The notes under the pieces were generated by a model. The model saw only the letters and a list, made by a program, of their open reading frames with translations, ran no database searches and was not told where the DNA came from. From Batrachochytrium dendrobatidis JAM81 (lineage: Eukaryota > Chytridiomycota > Chytridiomycetes > Rhizophydiales): a stretch of 64,000 nt of DNA. The stretch is taken from NCBI RefSeq assembly GCF_000203795.2, contig NW_006281111.1, positions 408,888 to 472,887 on the forward strand. Reading direction: 5' to 3'. This document shows positions 47,579-60,300 of this stretch, one piece after another; the stretch's first letter is position 1, and every line of letters starts with the position of its first letter. The position numbers and the translations under genes were made by a program.

Positions 47579-50500
47579 TCATTGTTTTGTTTCCGACTCT
47601 CTAGACCACTGAGAATGAACCGACTCTACACTTGCCATAAATTTAGCCTTGGAAACCAACGGCGCATCAATTTGAATGGTGTGTACTTTTTCAACCCTAC
47701 TCGACGTGTGCACCAAGTCACTTTCATTGTTTTCATGTATATCATTTGACATGGCTCTTGTATGTGTCATGTCCTTCACGGGTTCAGCCACCACATTCTG
47801 TTCTGAATCCAAGCCAACCTGTACAGGTTGGCTCTTACTTGTCATTGAATCAAAGTCTTCGGCTGTTTTTTGAATCCGATTTGGAGTAATAGTAACTGCC
47901 GTATGTTTAGGAGGTATATCCTCATCCATATCAATGATCTTTTTTGGTTCATTGGTTTGCGCATCCAGTCCAACACGGCGATAGTTGCCATGATCAAACG
48001 AATGGTACATTTTCGACACGAGACGGGCTATAAACACGATAGGCAGGTTCACGAGCGATATGATGATACATATGAGCCACTCGTTCAAGTCTAAATGGGT
48101 GGCATTAAACAGTGAATATCCGACCGTCACTGCAGCAATCTGAATAATCAAAATTATGGCAAGAATGCCTAGAAAGATACGATTTCGAAAAAATCCCGCA
48201 AAAATATTGAGCTCATTGTTGAGTTGCCGTGCACAGATGAGGTTGGTGATTTGCATGCAGATGAATGTCGTAAAAAGAATGGTGCGTGCTCGTTTGGATG
48301 GATATCCAGCCAAATCCTCTGGTGGATGGACTACAGAACTTGCAGGAGCCCACGCGTCAATCATGAAAAGAAGAACCAACAGGCATACCACTTGGTATAT
48401 TGTTTGAACAAAAATATACTCAATCATAGATACCGAAATAATACTGTGCTTTCTACTTTGGGGTGGCTTATTGAGAATGTCATCGTCTGGCTCGTCTGAA
48501 GCCAGAGCAAGGGCACCAAATGAGTCCATAATCAAATTAACCCACAACAACTGCACAGTACTGAGAGGTGATTGTCCAACAGTAATCGCACCAACAAATG
48601 TTACAATAATGGCTGCCAAATTCACGCCAAGTTGGAACTGCAAAAATTTACGAATGGTATCAAGAACATTTCTGCCCCATCTTATAGCCTGTACTATGGA
48701 TGCAAAGTTGTCATCAAGGAGAACAATATCGGATGCATTCAGTGCAATCTGCGTGCCAGAGACACCCATAGAAAACCCAACGTCTGCTTCTTTGAGTGCT
48801 GGTGCATCGTTTGTTCCATCTCCAGTCACAGCAACGACTTCACCTTGCCGACGAAGAAGCGATACCAATTCAAATTTGTCATTAGGTGAGCATCTAGCCA
48901 ATACCTAAACGTTGATTAAAATCACAGATGTGATTTTGTGTAAAATTACCGAGTAATAATGTCGAGTTAATATTTCCAAATTGAATCTAAAATATTGTCA
49001 TTTGAACCGTGATTTCTTGACGTACCTGTAGTCTGGGAAGTACACCAATACGCTCCTCCTCGGACATGTTTCGAAACACTGGTCCTTCAAGCGCAATGCC
49101 ATTTCCATAAAAAATATTGCATTCCTTGGCAATTTTGGTGGCCGTAAGAATATTATCACCGGTAACCATCCGAACAACCAAGCCAGCTTTCTGGCAATTG
49201 GCCACAGCAAGTGGGATTTCCTTTCGAATGGGATCTTTAATTGCCACCAATGCAATAAATACCAAGTCTGTGTCAGGATCATCTTGCTGTTTCAAAAGGT
49301 TAGAGTCAGCTACATCCTTGTATGCCAGGGCAAATGTTCGAAGTCCTTCGGTAGCCCACTGTTTAATGGTTTTTTCAATGCGAGCCACATCGCTGGATTT
49401 CATGGGTACAGGGGTCAAGAGTGTTGTATCGAAAATACTTGTACAGAGCGACAAAATAATTTCCGAGGCACCTTTTGTGTAAAGCCTGTATGTGTTGGAG
49501 TTGGGAGGATGAATCAGCGTCGACATACGTTTTCTTTCAGCATTAAATGACCAGACACCTTCTTCTACCAAAGGCACTTGGCCTCTAATTTGTTTATATT
49601 GGATACCAAGTTTTCGCGACAACATCAAAAGTGCACCTTCAGTTGGCGACCCAACAAACTGTGGCTGCACTGTAGCATCATCTAGCATGTCGTCATTTTT
49701 AATAAAGCAGGTCGAGTTTAAACATATGCCCTCACAGAGCAATGCTCTGAGCGGTGCATGTAGTGTTTTGGAGGAGAATGGAATGGCACCTTTGTCGCCC
49801 GATCCTTCGCCCCTATAAATCTGATCACCAACCAGAATGCGCACAACACTCATGCGGTTGTATGTCAAAGTTCCCGTCTTGTCCGTGCAAATTGTGGTTG
49901 CCTGCCCCATGGTTTCCGATGCATCCAAGTGTCGTACAAAGCACTTGTCTCGCATCATTTTAAACATAGAGAGTGATAAAGCCAGCGTCACTGCCAATGG
50001 AAGACCTTCAGGAACAGCAACGACAATAACCGTGATGGCGACAACAAAGTCCTCGGCAATGGACTGAATGCGTGCAATTGTAGATGAATCAAACCCGCTG
50101 TTGTTTGAGCAGGATCCAAGTGCTACGGGAGTGTTGTTGGCTAAAAAAATTGCCCATCGGATTGCTAGGCCAAGGAAGGTGACGATTCCAGCTGCTACAC
50201 CAATCTTTCCAATAAAAATGGCCACTATTTTTAGCTTTAATTGAAGTGGTGTTTCTTCGTTTTGGGCTTCGTTTAGTAATGATTGAATTTTTCCTCCACT
50301 AGAACGAACACCGATTGAAAGAACCAGCATGAGTCCGATGCCTTCGCTCACTATAAGGTATCAGTCATTCAAATAGTTTAGAAGATTTATATATAGCAAT
50401 CCATCCATGCGCGTGAATTAGAGCACAGGATTGTATTAACATGGATTATATTTGAATAACCTCAATGAACAGTTTTATAAAGGACTTTATAACGATACTA

Positions 50501-51293
50501 CATTACCATGACAGCCAGAAAACAGGAATGGACTAGTTGCATCTTTTTTGCAGTGCATGGATTCTCCAGTTAATGGCGACTCATCAATGACTAGACGATT
50601 TCCAGAAATAAAAATACCGTCGGCGGGAATTTCATCTCCAACAACTAGTTCAATTACATCGCCGACCAAAATATCCCATGACGAAATCTCGCTTCGAATG
50701 CCACCGCGTATGACGCGACATCGTTTATCAGTTTGTAAAAGTAGTAGTTTCTTGAACTTGCGGTCCTTGGACCAGTCATTTCCAGCAGTGACACAGAGAA
50801 CAATGAGAACGGCGATAACAATGGCTAGACCTTCTACCCATCCATTTGAAGGGCATGTGGCTGAACCAAGAGATAGTACTACCACAGCACCCACAATAAG
50901 AATTTTCAAAATTGGGTCTTCAACAATAGTTCCCCACACAATCTCTAAAATAGTTTCTGATTTTGGCGGAGGAATAATGTTTTCTCCAAACACTGTTCGT
51001 CTAACAGAGTCGTCAAATACGAAAAGTTCGGGAGATCCAAACACGTCTGGCGAAACAGTATCTTTAGTTCTACCGGATGGTTTATGTAGCCCATGAAACT
51101 TGGACTTGAGTTGTATACCAGTGTTGATATCTGTTTTGAGATGTTTTGCCACACCTGCTACGCCATGGTACTTTTCGTTTAACTCGTCGAGCAAAGCTTG
51201 GTCTGTTCTACGATCAAAGTCGCATAAATGCGATATCTCGATAGGGGTAAGTCCATATGGTGAGTAGCCTTGTTGTCGACCATTATTTGGCAT
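47579..51293 (-). CDS. PMC1: P-type Ca2+-ATPase, P2B type (PMC1/PMCA-like)
   Basis: Three exons: 51293-50507, 50350-49026 and 48904-47579; 1,145 aa. All P-type signatures are present: the actuator loop with TGES (DESPLTGESMHCKK), the M4 motif AVPEGLPLAV, the phosphorylation motif CTDKTGTLTYNRM with the catalytic Asp near residue 419, KGASEIIL for nucleotide binding, MVTGDNILTA, and the hinge TGDGTNDAPALKEADVGFSM. The M6 motif WVNLIMDSFGALALAS and the N-terminal YGLTPIEISHLCDF block point to the PMCA/Pmc1 subfamily, which exports Ca2+ from the cytosol into the vacuole or out of the cell. A 130-residue polar C-terminal tail with basic/hydrophobic stretches may be regulatory; calmodulin binding is possible but not shown. 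Ten membrane helices are expected. Confidence 0.95.
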
Positions 51294-51751
51294 TGTTACG
51301 TTGCTTGAATACGACTTGCTGTGATGGAAACACTATAGGTTCTGTTATCGCGCTGTAGGATGCGATGTTTGGTCTATATAGAGTTGTATATTTAAGAGGT
51401 AAACACAGACAATTCAAGTTGGTCGTAATCTAATGTTAGGAACTACCGTGATACTGTTGAATTTGAATTACTGTATTTGCTGCACATTGTTGCAGATGGT
51501 CGCGAATTAAATCATGTGGGTTTCTAGTCACATGTGTGCTACACCCTCAAGTGCTACCATATTTTCTATAGCGATAAGAAACTCAACTTGAAGTGGTATC
51601 ACCAACAACGCCATCAGCCGAGATTTTGAGTAAATACAAGACTTGTACAATAAAATGTTGAAATACGAATATGGAAATAGTCAAACAAGTTTATTCTTGA
51701 AAGCAAAGTGTGGCTAGATCCAACTTGTTCAAAAATACATCCGAGCATTGA
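51294..51751. other. Intergenic region
   Basis: 458 bp between two minus-strand genes; the promoter of the Ca2+-ATPase and 3' region of the p24 gene. I see no repeat copy, RNA gene or recognised motif. Confidence 0.5.
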
Positions 51752-52795
51752 CTAGACTCGAGTCCGTCCACCTTTAGAAAAGAAAGTCTGGATAGCAAAG
51801 ACCTGTGCAATTGACATGGAAACCATCACGCAACTGGAACCAATTGCAAACCAAAAGATCCGACTTCCAATCTTGTGAACTATTGCCAAATTGCGATGCT
51901 CACTTGTACGCATTTCTCTCTGGTTACGACTAATCCAATTAATGGTTTTCAACAGTGTGTTGGATCGAACTTCCAATTTTTCAACGCTTTCTCGAATGCT
52001 AATGGTAACATTATCTTTTTTCAAAGAATCGATAGGGCCTAAAGCTTCAGCGAGTTTTGACTTGGTGCCAAATCCAGGGAGTTCATGCTCTGAAGTTACG
52101 TCAAAGTCTATTGTTTTGTCAGAAAAGGTAGACATGGTGTTGGAGAAACAGACAGTGAATTCGCCAGGTTCGCGAGCAGAGAAGACATAATCTCCCTGTC
52201 GCTCTGCAGATCCTTTGAGAAGAACAACTTGACGAGGATCAATCACTTCAAAGTCAATATCAAACTGGCCACCAGATTGAACCTATAGCAAAGTATAAAA
52301 TGATGTTGGGTTAGCAAGATCATGATCTACAATGTTCAAGCTTTTAATGAACTGCACAAGACATTCAGCCAACACTTGACTAGAGTGATCTAAAATGCAG
52401 ATTCTTAGAATACAGAGTGGGATATATATAGTGAATCCAAAAGACCAAGTATCAGATGCAAGCCTAGAATGCTTTATGGCTCAACCATATGCCATTACAA
52501 AGATGGTTGCTGTCGAGTCCATCAGGCATTGATAAATGCATGTCTCACACTCAGACACTTGAGTTACTCAAACATCCATGTTAGTGCTGGAAGCAAGACG
52601 TCTTACCGCAAAGTAAAAGGCAACCTTTTCCCCTTTAGTCTTGGCCTCTGTGTAGAAGCAAGCTCGCTCATGAGGAGCCATCTTGTAGGTGACAGTAGTG
52701 GCCGACACAAATGTAGACATCAGCATCGTACTGCCCATCAAACCAAGCAGACTCAAGACTATCAGTTCCAATGGCGACTTGTGCATGGCTTTCAT
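51752..52795 (-). CDS. p24/EMP24/TMED family cargo receptor
   Basis: Two exons: 52795-52607 and 52282-51752; 239 aa, the usual p24 size. A signal peptide or anchor spans about residues 10-32 (ELIVLSLLGLMGSTMLMSTF). The GOLD domain follows (MAPHERACFYTEAKTKGEKV, then FYFAVQSGGQFDIDFEVIDP and GEFTVCFSNTMSTFSDKTI), with the two cysteines that form its disulphide. A membrane-proximal coiled coil (SIRESVEKLEVRSNTLLKTI, then ISRNQREMRTSEHRNLAI) precedes one transmembrane helix (IFWFAIGSSCVMVSMSIAQV) and a short cytosolic tail FAIQTFFSKGGRTRV. p24 proteins cycle between ER and Golgi in COPII/COPI vesicles. The tail has FF for COPII but no canonical KKxx, so it resembles the p24-gamma type. Subtype is tentative. 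Confidence 0.9.
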
Positions 52796-53076
52796 TGCGT
52801 CGTGGTCAAGGAGTAAATGTTTTGGCTCGAATCTAGATTTCCATTACGAGCGCTTTAATCTATTCGATCATCAAATTGCAGCATCTGATGCTTGAATGTT
52901 ATCTAAAGTTCAACTGTATGAACGCAGTCTTTTAAATCTTGGCATATTTCAACTATTGAATTGGTTTCAAAAACATGGACTCAGTCACTGATGGTGTTTG
53001 AATCCTTTTTTATACGCATAATCGGATACAAACTTATTTTTAAACCAGTTTATTTTGGAAATCAATCAATGCAGAC

Positions 53077-55245
53077 CTAATTGTTGGTTATGGTCATGAA
53101 TTTAGCATTTGGATCGGGTTTTGTTGGATTTACCGCTGTGGTCGTGGTGGAAGACGGAGTGATGACTCCATCCGGTCCTGCAGATAATGACACATCACCC
53201 GATGTCGTATTAATCAACCTAGCAGGAGTAGCCGTAACAAGACTTGTACCTAAATTTAAAAAGCTTGCACCCTCCTTGGGGAGTACATCCTTGGAGTGCA
53301 AGGTGGTTTTACGAAGTGCAAGACGATCTAAAAACAACTTTAAACGTTCTCTTTCAAGCTCTTTCCGTTCATGTTCCAATATAGCCTCAAGCTCATTAAA
53401 ATGCTGTAGCTTCAGCTCCATCTTCTTGAGTTGCACTTCAATAATGTGTCGTGTAACCCGCTGCATTTCATGTTCGTCGCAGTCTGCAATGGCTCGTGCT
53501 TTTGCTGCTGCTGCTCCAAGCGCAGTTGCACCCGCAACCTCCAATGAATGTGTAGAAGATTTTTTTGGTGCAGCTTCTGTAGTGTCCATTGCTGTACTGT
53601 CTTCATGTTGTGCAGTCGAGTCAGTTGTAAGTGAGGGTGTAGCAACGTTATTTTTGAATGCATCATCTGTGGATTTGATCGAGGTGTCTTGTTTGCTTAC
53701 AGTCGTCTGTTCAAATTTACGGATTGCACTTTCTGCAGCTGCAGCTGCAACATTGGGAGGAACCACGGCAGCCAAAAATGCTGCAAGCGAAAGAACAGGA
53801 TTGTCTGCAGCACTAAAAGGAACACGAGCATATTGAAGTGGACCAAGAGAATCTTGCTTACGCTCCAAAAATGTATCCTCAATGGGAAGCTGTAAAAACT
53901 GCAAAATGCATTGATCGCGTGTACGAGTGCCAACATGCTCAGCAATCTTATTCCAGTTATCATCAAACAGCTCAATGCCTTCGAGTAGCAGCAAAGTTTC
54001 TTGATCAGTCCATGCCGCTTCTGAATCGTGATTTAGTGTGCCATCTTCCAGTTTTAAAAAGTCACCCGAGAAATAAGTAGACGGAAACCGACCCTCCAAG
54101 TAGCAATTGGGACAAATATCAAATACAGTAGATTTTGTGCAATGATAACGAGACTTTGTACACTCAACACCACATGTGGAGCATACTAACTTTGGTTTTT
54201 TAGTTTCTGAACCCGTTGTAGCCGTCTCGGCAGATCGCTTCTTGGAAAGTGTAGCAGAAGCATCTTGCTCATAAATGTTTTTTGAAAGTGCCAGCGGAGT
54301 CTTTGGCAACTGGCCACGTGTAGCACCAGTATGATCTGCCTCTGAAACAGCGCGAGCAGCACTTGAAAGTGAAGTGGCTGCAGACACACCGGTAGGAAGA
54401 GCTCCCTGTGCCTTGGAAATAGAGATATTGGGAAATAATGGTTGCAGACCTCGAGGAGTGTCTGCAGTAACACGGAAATGACCAGTGAAGGCTGGACCCA
54501 CGGCAGAGGGACGGGAATCAGGATCCACCTAATCAGTAAAAACCCCATCAACATAATGTACCCATCACAGATCTGAATCTGTACTATAAATCAAATCAAT
54601 TACCTGATAGTTGATGAGTCCCCATTGTTCCAAAACGGCATGAACACGAATGATAGCACACACATCCCCAGCAAGATTGCGTCTACAAGCAGTAACAGTC
54701 AGATATTCAGAAGGGTTTAATCGGTAAGTGTTGATCATAAAGTCACGGTAGTCTTTGTAGACCTGCGGAGTCTTGCTCTTGTTTTTGTTGTTGAAGAACT
54801 CTGGCAATGCCTTGCGCTCGATATTATGAATGTTGCCAAACGAAAACCACGACGAATAACTGGGAATAATGATTTCTTGAGTTTGCTGGGTCAGGACTTT
54901 AGTGGCAGCAGCAGGACCAGAGTCGATAGTCTTGAATGTTACAACAACACCATTCTGGGTAGTATTCTGATTCGAGCCATGTCCTGCAGGCAAGGTGGAC
55001 TGACCCAGTTTCTGTAGTGGTGAGCTGTCTTGTTCCATAGGAGTTTGTTCGCTGGTAGTTTCTAGTACACTATCATTGGACGCACCGTTGGAAATAGGAT
55101 GAAGAGGCTGCTCCAAGGTATGGGTGGCAGTGCCATGCACTGAGACTGACTGTTCATGACCATCGGACTGCTGCTGGGTCACTGTAGACGGATCCAAGTC
55201 CATGCCATTCCGATTTGCATTTTCTGCAAGAGTTTGGTTATTCAT
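53077..55245 (-). CDS. RSC8: SWI/SNF or RSC complex subunit Swi3/Rsc8 (SMARCC-type)
   Basis: Two exons: 55245-54604 and 54528-53077; 697 aa. A SWIRM domain lies at about residues 127-214 ([70 protein letters not shown]). A ZZ-type zinc finger follows at about 328-370 ([30 protein letters not shown]). The SANT domain is at about 384-435 ([40 protein letters not shown]). Ala-rich and coiled-coil segments near 560-620 ([20 protein letters not shown]) complete the Swi3/Rsc8/SMARCC layout. These proteins form the dimeric core of chromatin remodellers. Whether it serves SWI/SNF, RSC or both cannot be decided. It diverges from the methyltransferase gene at 55681. Confidence 0.93.
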
Positions 55246-55680
55246 ATCCGGATAATTACTGCTAGTAGGCTACAAGAATAGAGTCAATGGACGTTGAAAG
55301 AACAGCCCAGCCAGAATGTTAGTGTTCATGTATTGGTAGTTGCCCGTCCGACACCTCTGCAGTAATTGCCAGTATCTGACATGGCCTTTCTCACATTCCA
55401 TATATATTTCTACTATGCAAAACACTACAATACACTGCTACTCACATGCATGAATAGCAATACAACTTTTCCCAGGCTTGCCGATGCTTGCTGATGCTTG
55501 CTGATGCTTGAATACTTCAAGATCTTGTCCTTGAACTTGTTTTTTTCGGTCTGCGCCGATCCACTTGTTTGCAAAATTTTGTTTGCTATTTTTGGCCAAA
55601 TACAATCTGTGTTTTGCCCAATTATTTGCATTCTTTATTTTCCTGAAAATCGCCCATTCAATAGGTTGCAATACTCGGTC
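55246..55680. promoter_or_regulatory. Divergent promoter region (RSC8 / EFM5) with short tandem repeat
   Basis: 435 bp between divergent start codons. It contains about three and a half copies of a 10-bp unit (gatgcttgct) at 55477-55511. An open frame precedes the EFM5 ATG but has no coding character. No core promoter motif is recognised. Confidence 0.45.
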
Positions 55681-56510
55681 ATGGCCCAGGACTCTCGTCA
55701 TGAAGAGTCCGATGACGATCTTATGCTGTCTAGCGCTGCATTAGCTGCACTTCAGGATTTTATGAAGGATAAGGCTTTGGCTGAACAAAAACTGACTTCT
55801 TTGAAAGAAGATACAGTTTATGAGATCGATATTGTCGATTTCATCGAAGACTGGCAGTTGTCACAGTTCTGGTATGATGTCACTACCAGAAATACGCTTG
55901 CTAACGAGTCGATTCAAGAAACTTTTGATAATGCTCGCATTGGATGTGTTTCTTCGCCTTCTGTGTTTGTAACTCTAAAGGTTGGTCTTGACATTTGGAT
56001 ATTCAATCCATATCACATTCAATAGTTAGGACCTAACTAGTTGGGTTACAGTGAGACAGTTTGAATCAAATCATTCTATAAAAGTCATTATTTAAATTGT
56101 TGGTACTATTGTAGAAAATGGGCTTGTCCAATCGTAGCATCACAGTCTTTGAATTCGACAAGCGATTCAATGTGTATGGTGACGAATTCGTTTTTTTCGA
56201 TTTCAATGAGCCATTGACACTTGATGAAAAAAATGGTGAACGACCGCTTAAAGGCATGTTTGATTTTCTGATTATCGATCCGCCATTTCTTAGCGAGGAA
56301 TGTTTGCTAAAGACTGCCCAAACTGTACGATGGCTTGCCAAGCCAACTTGCAAGATCCTTATATGCACAGGAAAAGTCCAGACTGCTCGGATAAAAGCAC
56401 AGCTTGAATGCATCGAAACAGACTTTTTACCACTGCATCAGAATGGGCTTCAGAACGAATTTCGTTCATTCATCAACTATTCTTCAAAAACCCTCAAGCG
56501 CAAAGAGTGA
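55681..56510 (+). CDS. EFM5: N6AMT2/EFM5-type protein-lysine methyltransferase (eEF1A)
   Basis: Two exons: 55681-55980 and 56115-56510; 231 aa (human EEF1AKMT1 is about 214). The start MAQDSRHEESDDD gives the usual acidic N-terminus, followed by LSSAALAALQDFMKDKAL. The family motif block FIEDWQLSQFWYDVTTRNTL is clear. Exon 2 carries the Rossmann-type methyltransferase core with the signature D155-P-P-F158 (FDFLIIDPPFLSEECLLKTA) and CKILICTGKVQ. This family was first annotated as N6-adenine DNA methyltransferases but methylates a lysine of elongation factor eEF1A. The C-terminus NEFRSFINYSSK is typical. The intron follows SVFVTLK. Confidence 0.9.
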
Positions 56511-57319
56511 ATAAATCATTTTTCAATGTGCAACCTATTCCAACTATTGCATTCTAATCGACAGTACATTGGTCTATTACCGCCGTCACTCACGTGAAAT
56601 GGAACACTTGTATTACTTGCAGTCACTGCCTCTTCAGAATATACAATGACTGAATATTCCTTGTTTTTCTACTAATTCACTGGCATTTTCAATTCAATCA
56701 ACATACTCCATCATATAATGTTTACAAACTATTCATGTATCTTCTTTTTGGTATAATCATATATTGTACAATCGCTAGATTCATGCATTACAATCCAACT
56801 ATTAGGTTTGACTGTTCTGATGTTGTCCATCAAACTCGTGTATCTTGCAATCACATATGTTCGCGTTCTAGTTCAAGAAAACAATGTATGCTCCAGGAAT
56901 GCAACGGTTGTTTCCATGCAATTACCCAGAAACCAGTCAGCTAAAGAAATTCCAAAAACAATGATCAATAATTTGGTGGAAATCATTCGATATTGGCCAG
57001 TTATCATGCATTTTGACTCTTTTATTTAGTTTCTATTTTACATGAATACGCTGCAAGATACCTAGCATTCAATTATTTATAAAACAACTCTAAATACATT
57101 CAAGAGATATTAAAGCAGTAGCCTGATATACTAGTTTATTAGGTAATAACATTTTATTCAAATTCGACTGTTCAAACATGACCAGTATACCGAGACTCGA
57201 AAGTGCTTCATCTACGATAATCACCATGCTGACTTGAACACCATTTTCTTTTCAAGTGGCTGCACAAATTCAATTGCCTCTTGTCGCCTTATAGATTCAT
57301 TCGAATTTTCATTGATCGT
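56511..57319. other. Convergent intergenic region with a MITE
   Basis: 809 bp between convergent genes, more than half of it MITE copy 12 (56582-57057). The rest is AT-rich 3' flank with no recognised feature. Confidence 0.5.
56582..57057 (+). mobile_element. MITE copy 12 (subfamily B, near twin of copy 9)
   Basis: The left end is ccgtcactcacgtgaaatgg and the right end tacatgaatacgctgcaag. Compared by eye with copy 9 it differs at about four places: t/c near 56636, one extra t in a t-run, a/t in caacatactcc, and a/g in gcaacggttg. The near identity at two sites 20 kb apart indicates recent movement or gene conversion. Confidence 0.8.
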
Positions 57320-60300
57320 CTATTCAAACCCAAACCCAAAACCAATCATTACTTTTTTATAATCTGACAAACCTGAATCTTTCAACTTTGACCAATCCAA
57401 ATAAAACCATACCTTGAAGCCTTCAAGAGCCATCGATACACGATTCATGTACCACTTTTTAGTCTGAGATGGCAGTGCTGCTGGAATTGCAGGAGGACGC
57501 ACAATATACGGACCAATGTCTGGTCGAGTGGCAATAGGCTGCATATTACATCGAGTTAAAACAAGGATCAAAACGTGACAGGCTCAACGTGCATCATTTA
57601 ATTAAAAATATTTACCTCCACAGCTGGCACAGTTTGCATCTCTTGACTTGCTGGATATGCAGAAACACGAACAATAGGCAGCAATAGTTTCCAAATATCT
57701 CTGTCCATGGCATATCGATCTTCTTCTTGAAGTGTGCTGTTGGTGAGAAGGTCTAGATTCATATCTGCTCGGGCAAACGTACGAAGACTTTCAAAAGCAG
57801 CAGAGCTTAAAACATTGACATTCACTTGAACTTTGATGGACTTTGGAGCCAACAGGGTCTTGGTTTTTAGCATAAACTGGAAATGATCCTGCCCTGCCTC
57901 TACTCCCTGCAATTCAATTGCATACAAATAAAAAGTGTAAATATCTCTTGAACTGACTTGCAAATATTTCAAGCTTTAAACAACCTACCTCGACTACAAT
58001 AACGATTCTATCTTTTCCATGAGGCAAAATGGCAATAGTCGCGGGTAAAACTCGATATGTACACAACTTTCCATCGCTAAACGTATCATATGTACTAGGT
58101 AAATCCCGGCCATTAATATCAACCGCACCAAGCTCAAGTACAGTATCTCCAGCATTTTCAACTTCAAATGATTTGCGTATTTTTTGTCGCTGGTTGACCT
58201 TGTTGAATACAATGGTCAACTGTCCGGGTATAGCATGAATGTCTGTTGAAGCACCTGTAGTTACATCTACACCATCAGCTTTCATCATAAATGATCCACC
58301 TGTACCTTCAAACTTGATTTCCTTGAGCAAATTAAGCTCTTTTCGGAGACTTGTTGGTTTGAGATGTGATTGGCTGGTTTTGATTTTTAATGGTTCTAAT
58401 TCAGAATCAGATGCAGAGTCTTCGTCGGATTCTTCAAGTTCATCTGTTGCATCATCAAGATTGAAAAAGGCAATTCCACACAGCTCAGTGCGACCTTGAA
58501 CCGTCGGGCTAAAGTGAATGCGCAAGATACGTGAAGCTAGTGGTTTCAACTCAAACTCGCTATAGCAATATACGTGATGCATTATGAATGATAGTGGCAA
58601 GTTAAAACCATAAAGGTACACTAGGTTCATCATAAGACATATGATACATACCTAATATTGGCTACAAAGTGTCTATTGTCCGATCTGACACGGATACGTA
58701 GTTTCAGATCTAGTGGATTTGTAACTACAACTTCTCTAAATTCTGGTGCATTGATACCCACAATGCCAAAATCTGTCAAAGGTTGATCTATATCAATCTG
58801 TGGCTGAACACCAGTGCCAAATAAATCCATGGTAAAATTTCCTGCATCGGATTCCATAATTGCGGTTCCCTTGTACAAAACTGCAATCGCTGGACAAAAT
58901 ACTATGGAAAGATTAAACGATTTTTTTGCTAAAGCAACACCCTATGTCCGCATACAATCCACAGATTGTACAATATTAGAAAATATAACAATACTTATAC
59001 AAACCAGTCATCATTGATTGCTTACTGCTGACTGCCCAAGAACAATAAAAATATCTGAAAAGGCACGCTCAACATAAAAGCGCCATTTCATTGACCTTCT
59101 GGATGGATTGGAAATACTAAGGTCAATTTTAAATTTCTTTAACTGGTAAATACTTCCAAAATCGATGCTATCTGGAATGTCCAAAACAGGTGCTTGCTAA
59201 AGTAGTAGAAATAGTAATAAACAGGCATAAGTTATCGTTTCCAACAAGTTTGCTTCAAACACACTTTTGAGCATTTCCAAGTTCTTACATCTACCAAGGC
59301 TCCAGTAACAGGAATTTCCAGCGGAGGAAGAAAATCGAGAAACATATTGACTGTAAGCACCGCATTAAATTGTGTAATTTTGGGAACTTCAGTATCCATT
59401 GTGAGTAATTCTAAACCTCGTAAATCAAGCAATATATCTTTAGGCGCTTTTGGATGCAATATCCCAGAAAATGGAGAGACGGAATATTGCTGCAAGATCA
59501 TAATGAGTAAATTAGTATATTTCACGATTTGATATTGCAACAATAAGTTACAAGTGTGCAGATCTATACCAGGAGATGACATCATAGTCATCAAAAGTAA
59601 ATAATGTACCTTGTTTGAAATGTCCAACTTATACTTCATCTTGAATGCATTAGGATTGTAAAGTATCATTTTTCTCTTGGCTCCGCTATCAAAAGACTTT
59701 TGATAATCATCAAATTATCAAGTCGAAAATATTTTAGCTTTGTAACAAACACTTGAAAAATCTCAATAGCAGTATTTCTGACTTACTGTTGGTCCAAAAT
59801 CAATACTAGATACATAATCATCAACATCAATCTCCTCTGTAGTCAAAAAGCGACTCAAACATAGCAGAGGCTTGATAGAAAAAAGTACATGAATGGGAAC
59901 AACACTTGTTTGTCCTTTTCCAACATCAATACAAAGATAGTATGTGAATTGTTGGTTTCCAGAAAGGTTTCGAAGAAAATCAGGAGTTATAAATCCATCT
60001 TCAGTATACGGGGCATTGATTGATGCTCGAGCAACAATGTTTACTTTTGATCTATGAATAGTGCATGTTAATCCAAGTAGTCGATTATTTAATGAACCCC
60101 CAAAAACTAGAATAATACAACCCACCTATCCATATCAAACTCATTTCCTTTGATTCGGAATGAAGAGGGATGTATAGTAACGTATTCGGCGCGCTTAGAA
60201 ACAGAATCCACTGTTAATGGATTTTCTTCGGAAACAGTCAATGAAACGTCAATGTCATGCGCACATCCGTTTTCAATAGAAAGCTAAATATTGTTTATCT

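Noticed and set aside
58860..58941. Apparent frameshift in the ASH-domain gene between the exons at 59026 and 58878
   Set aside because: Using the acceptor at 58942-58943 (acatag) instead of a later one restores phase and adds GVALAKKSFNLSIVFCPAIA, so no frameshift is needed.
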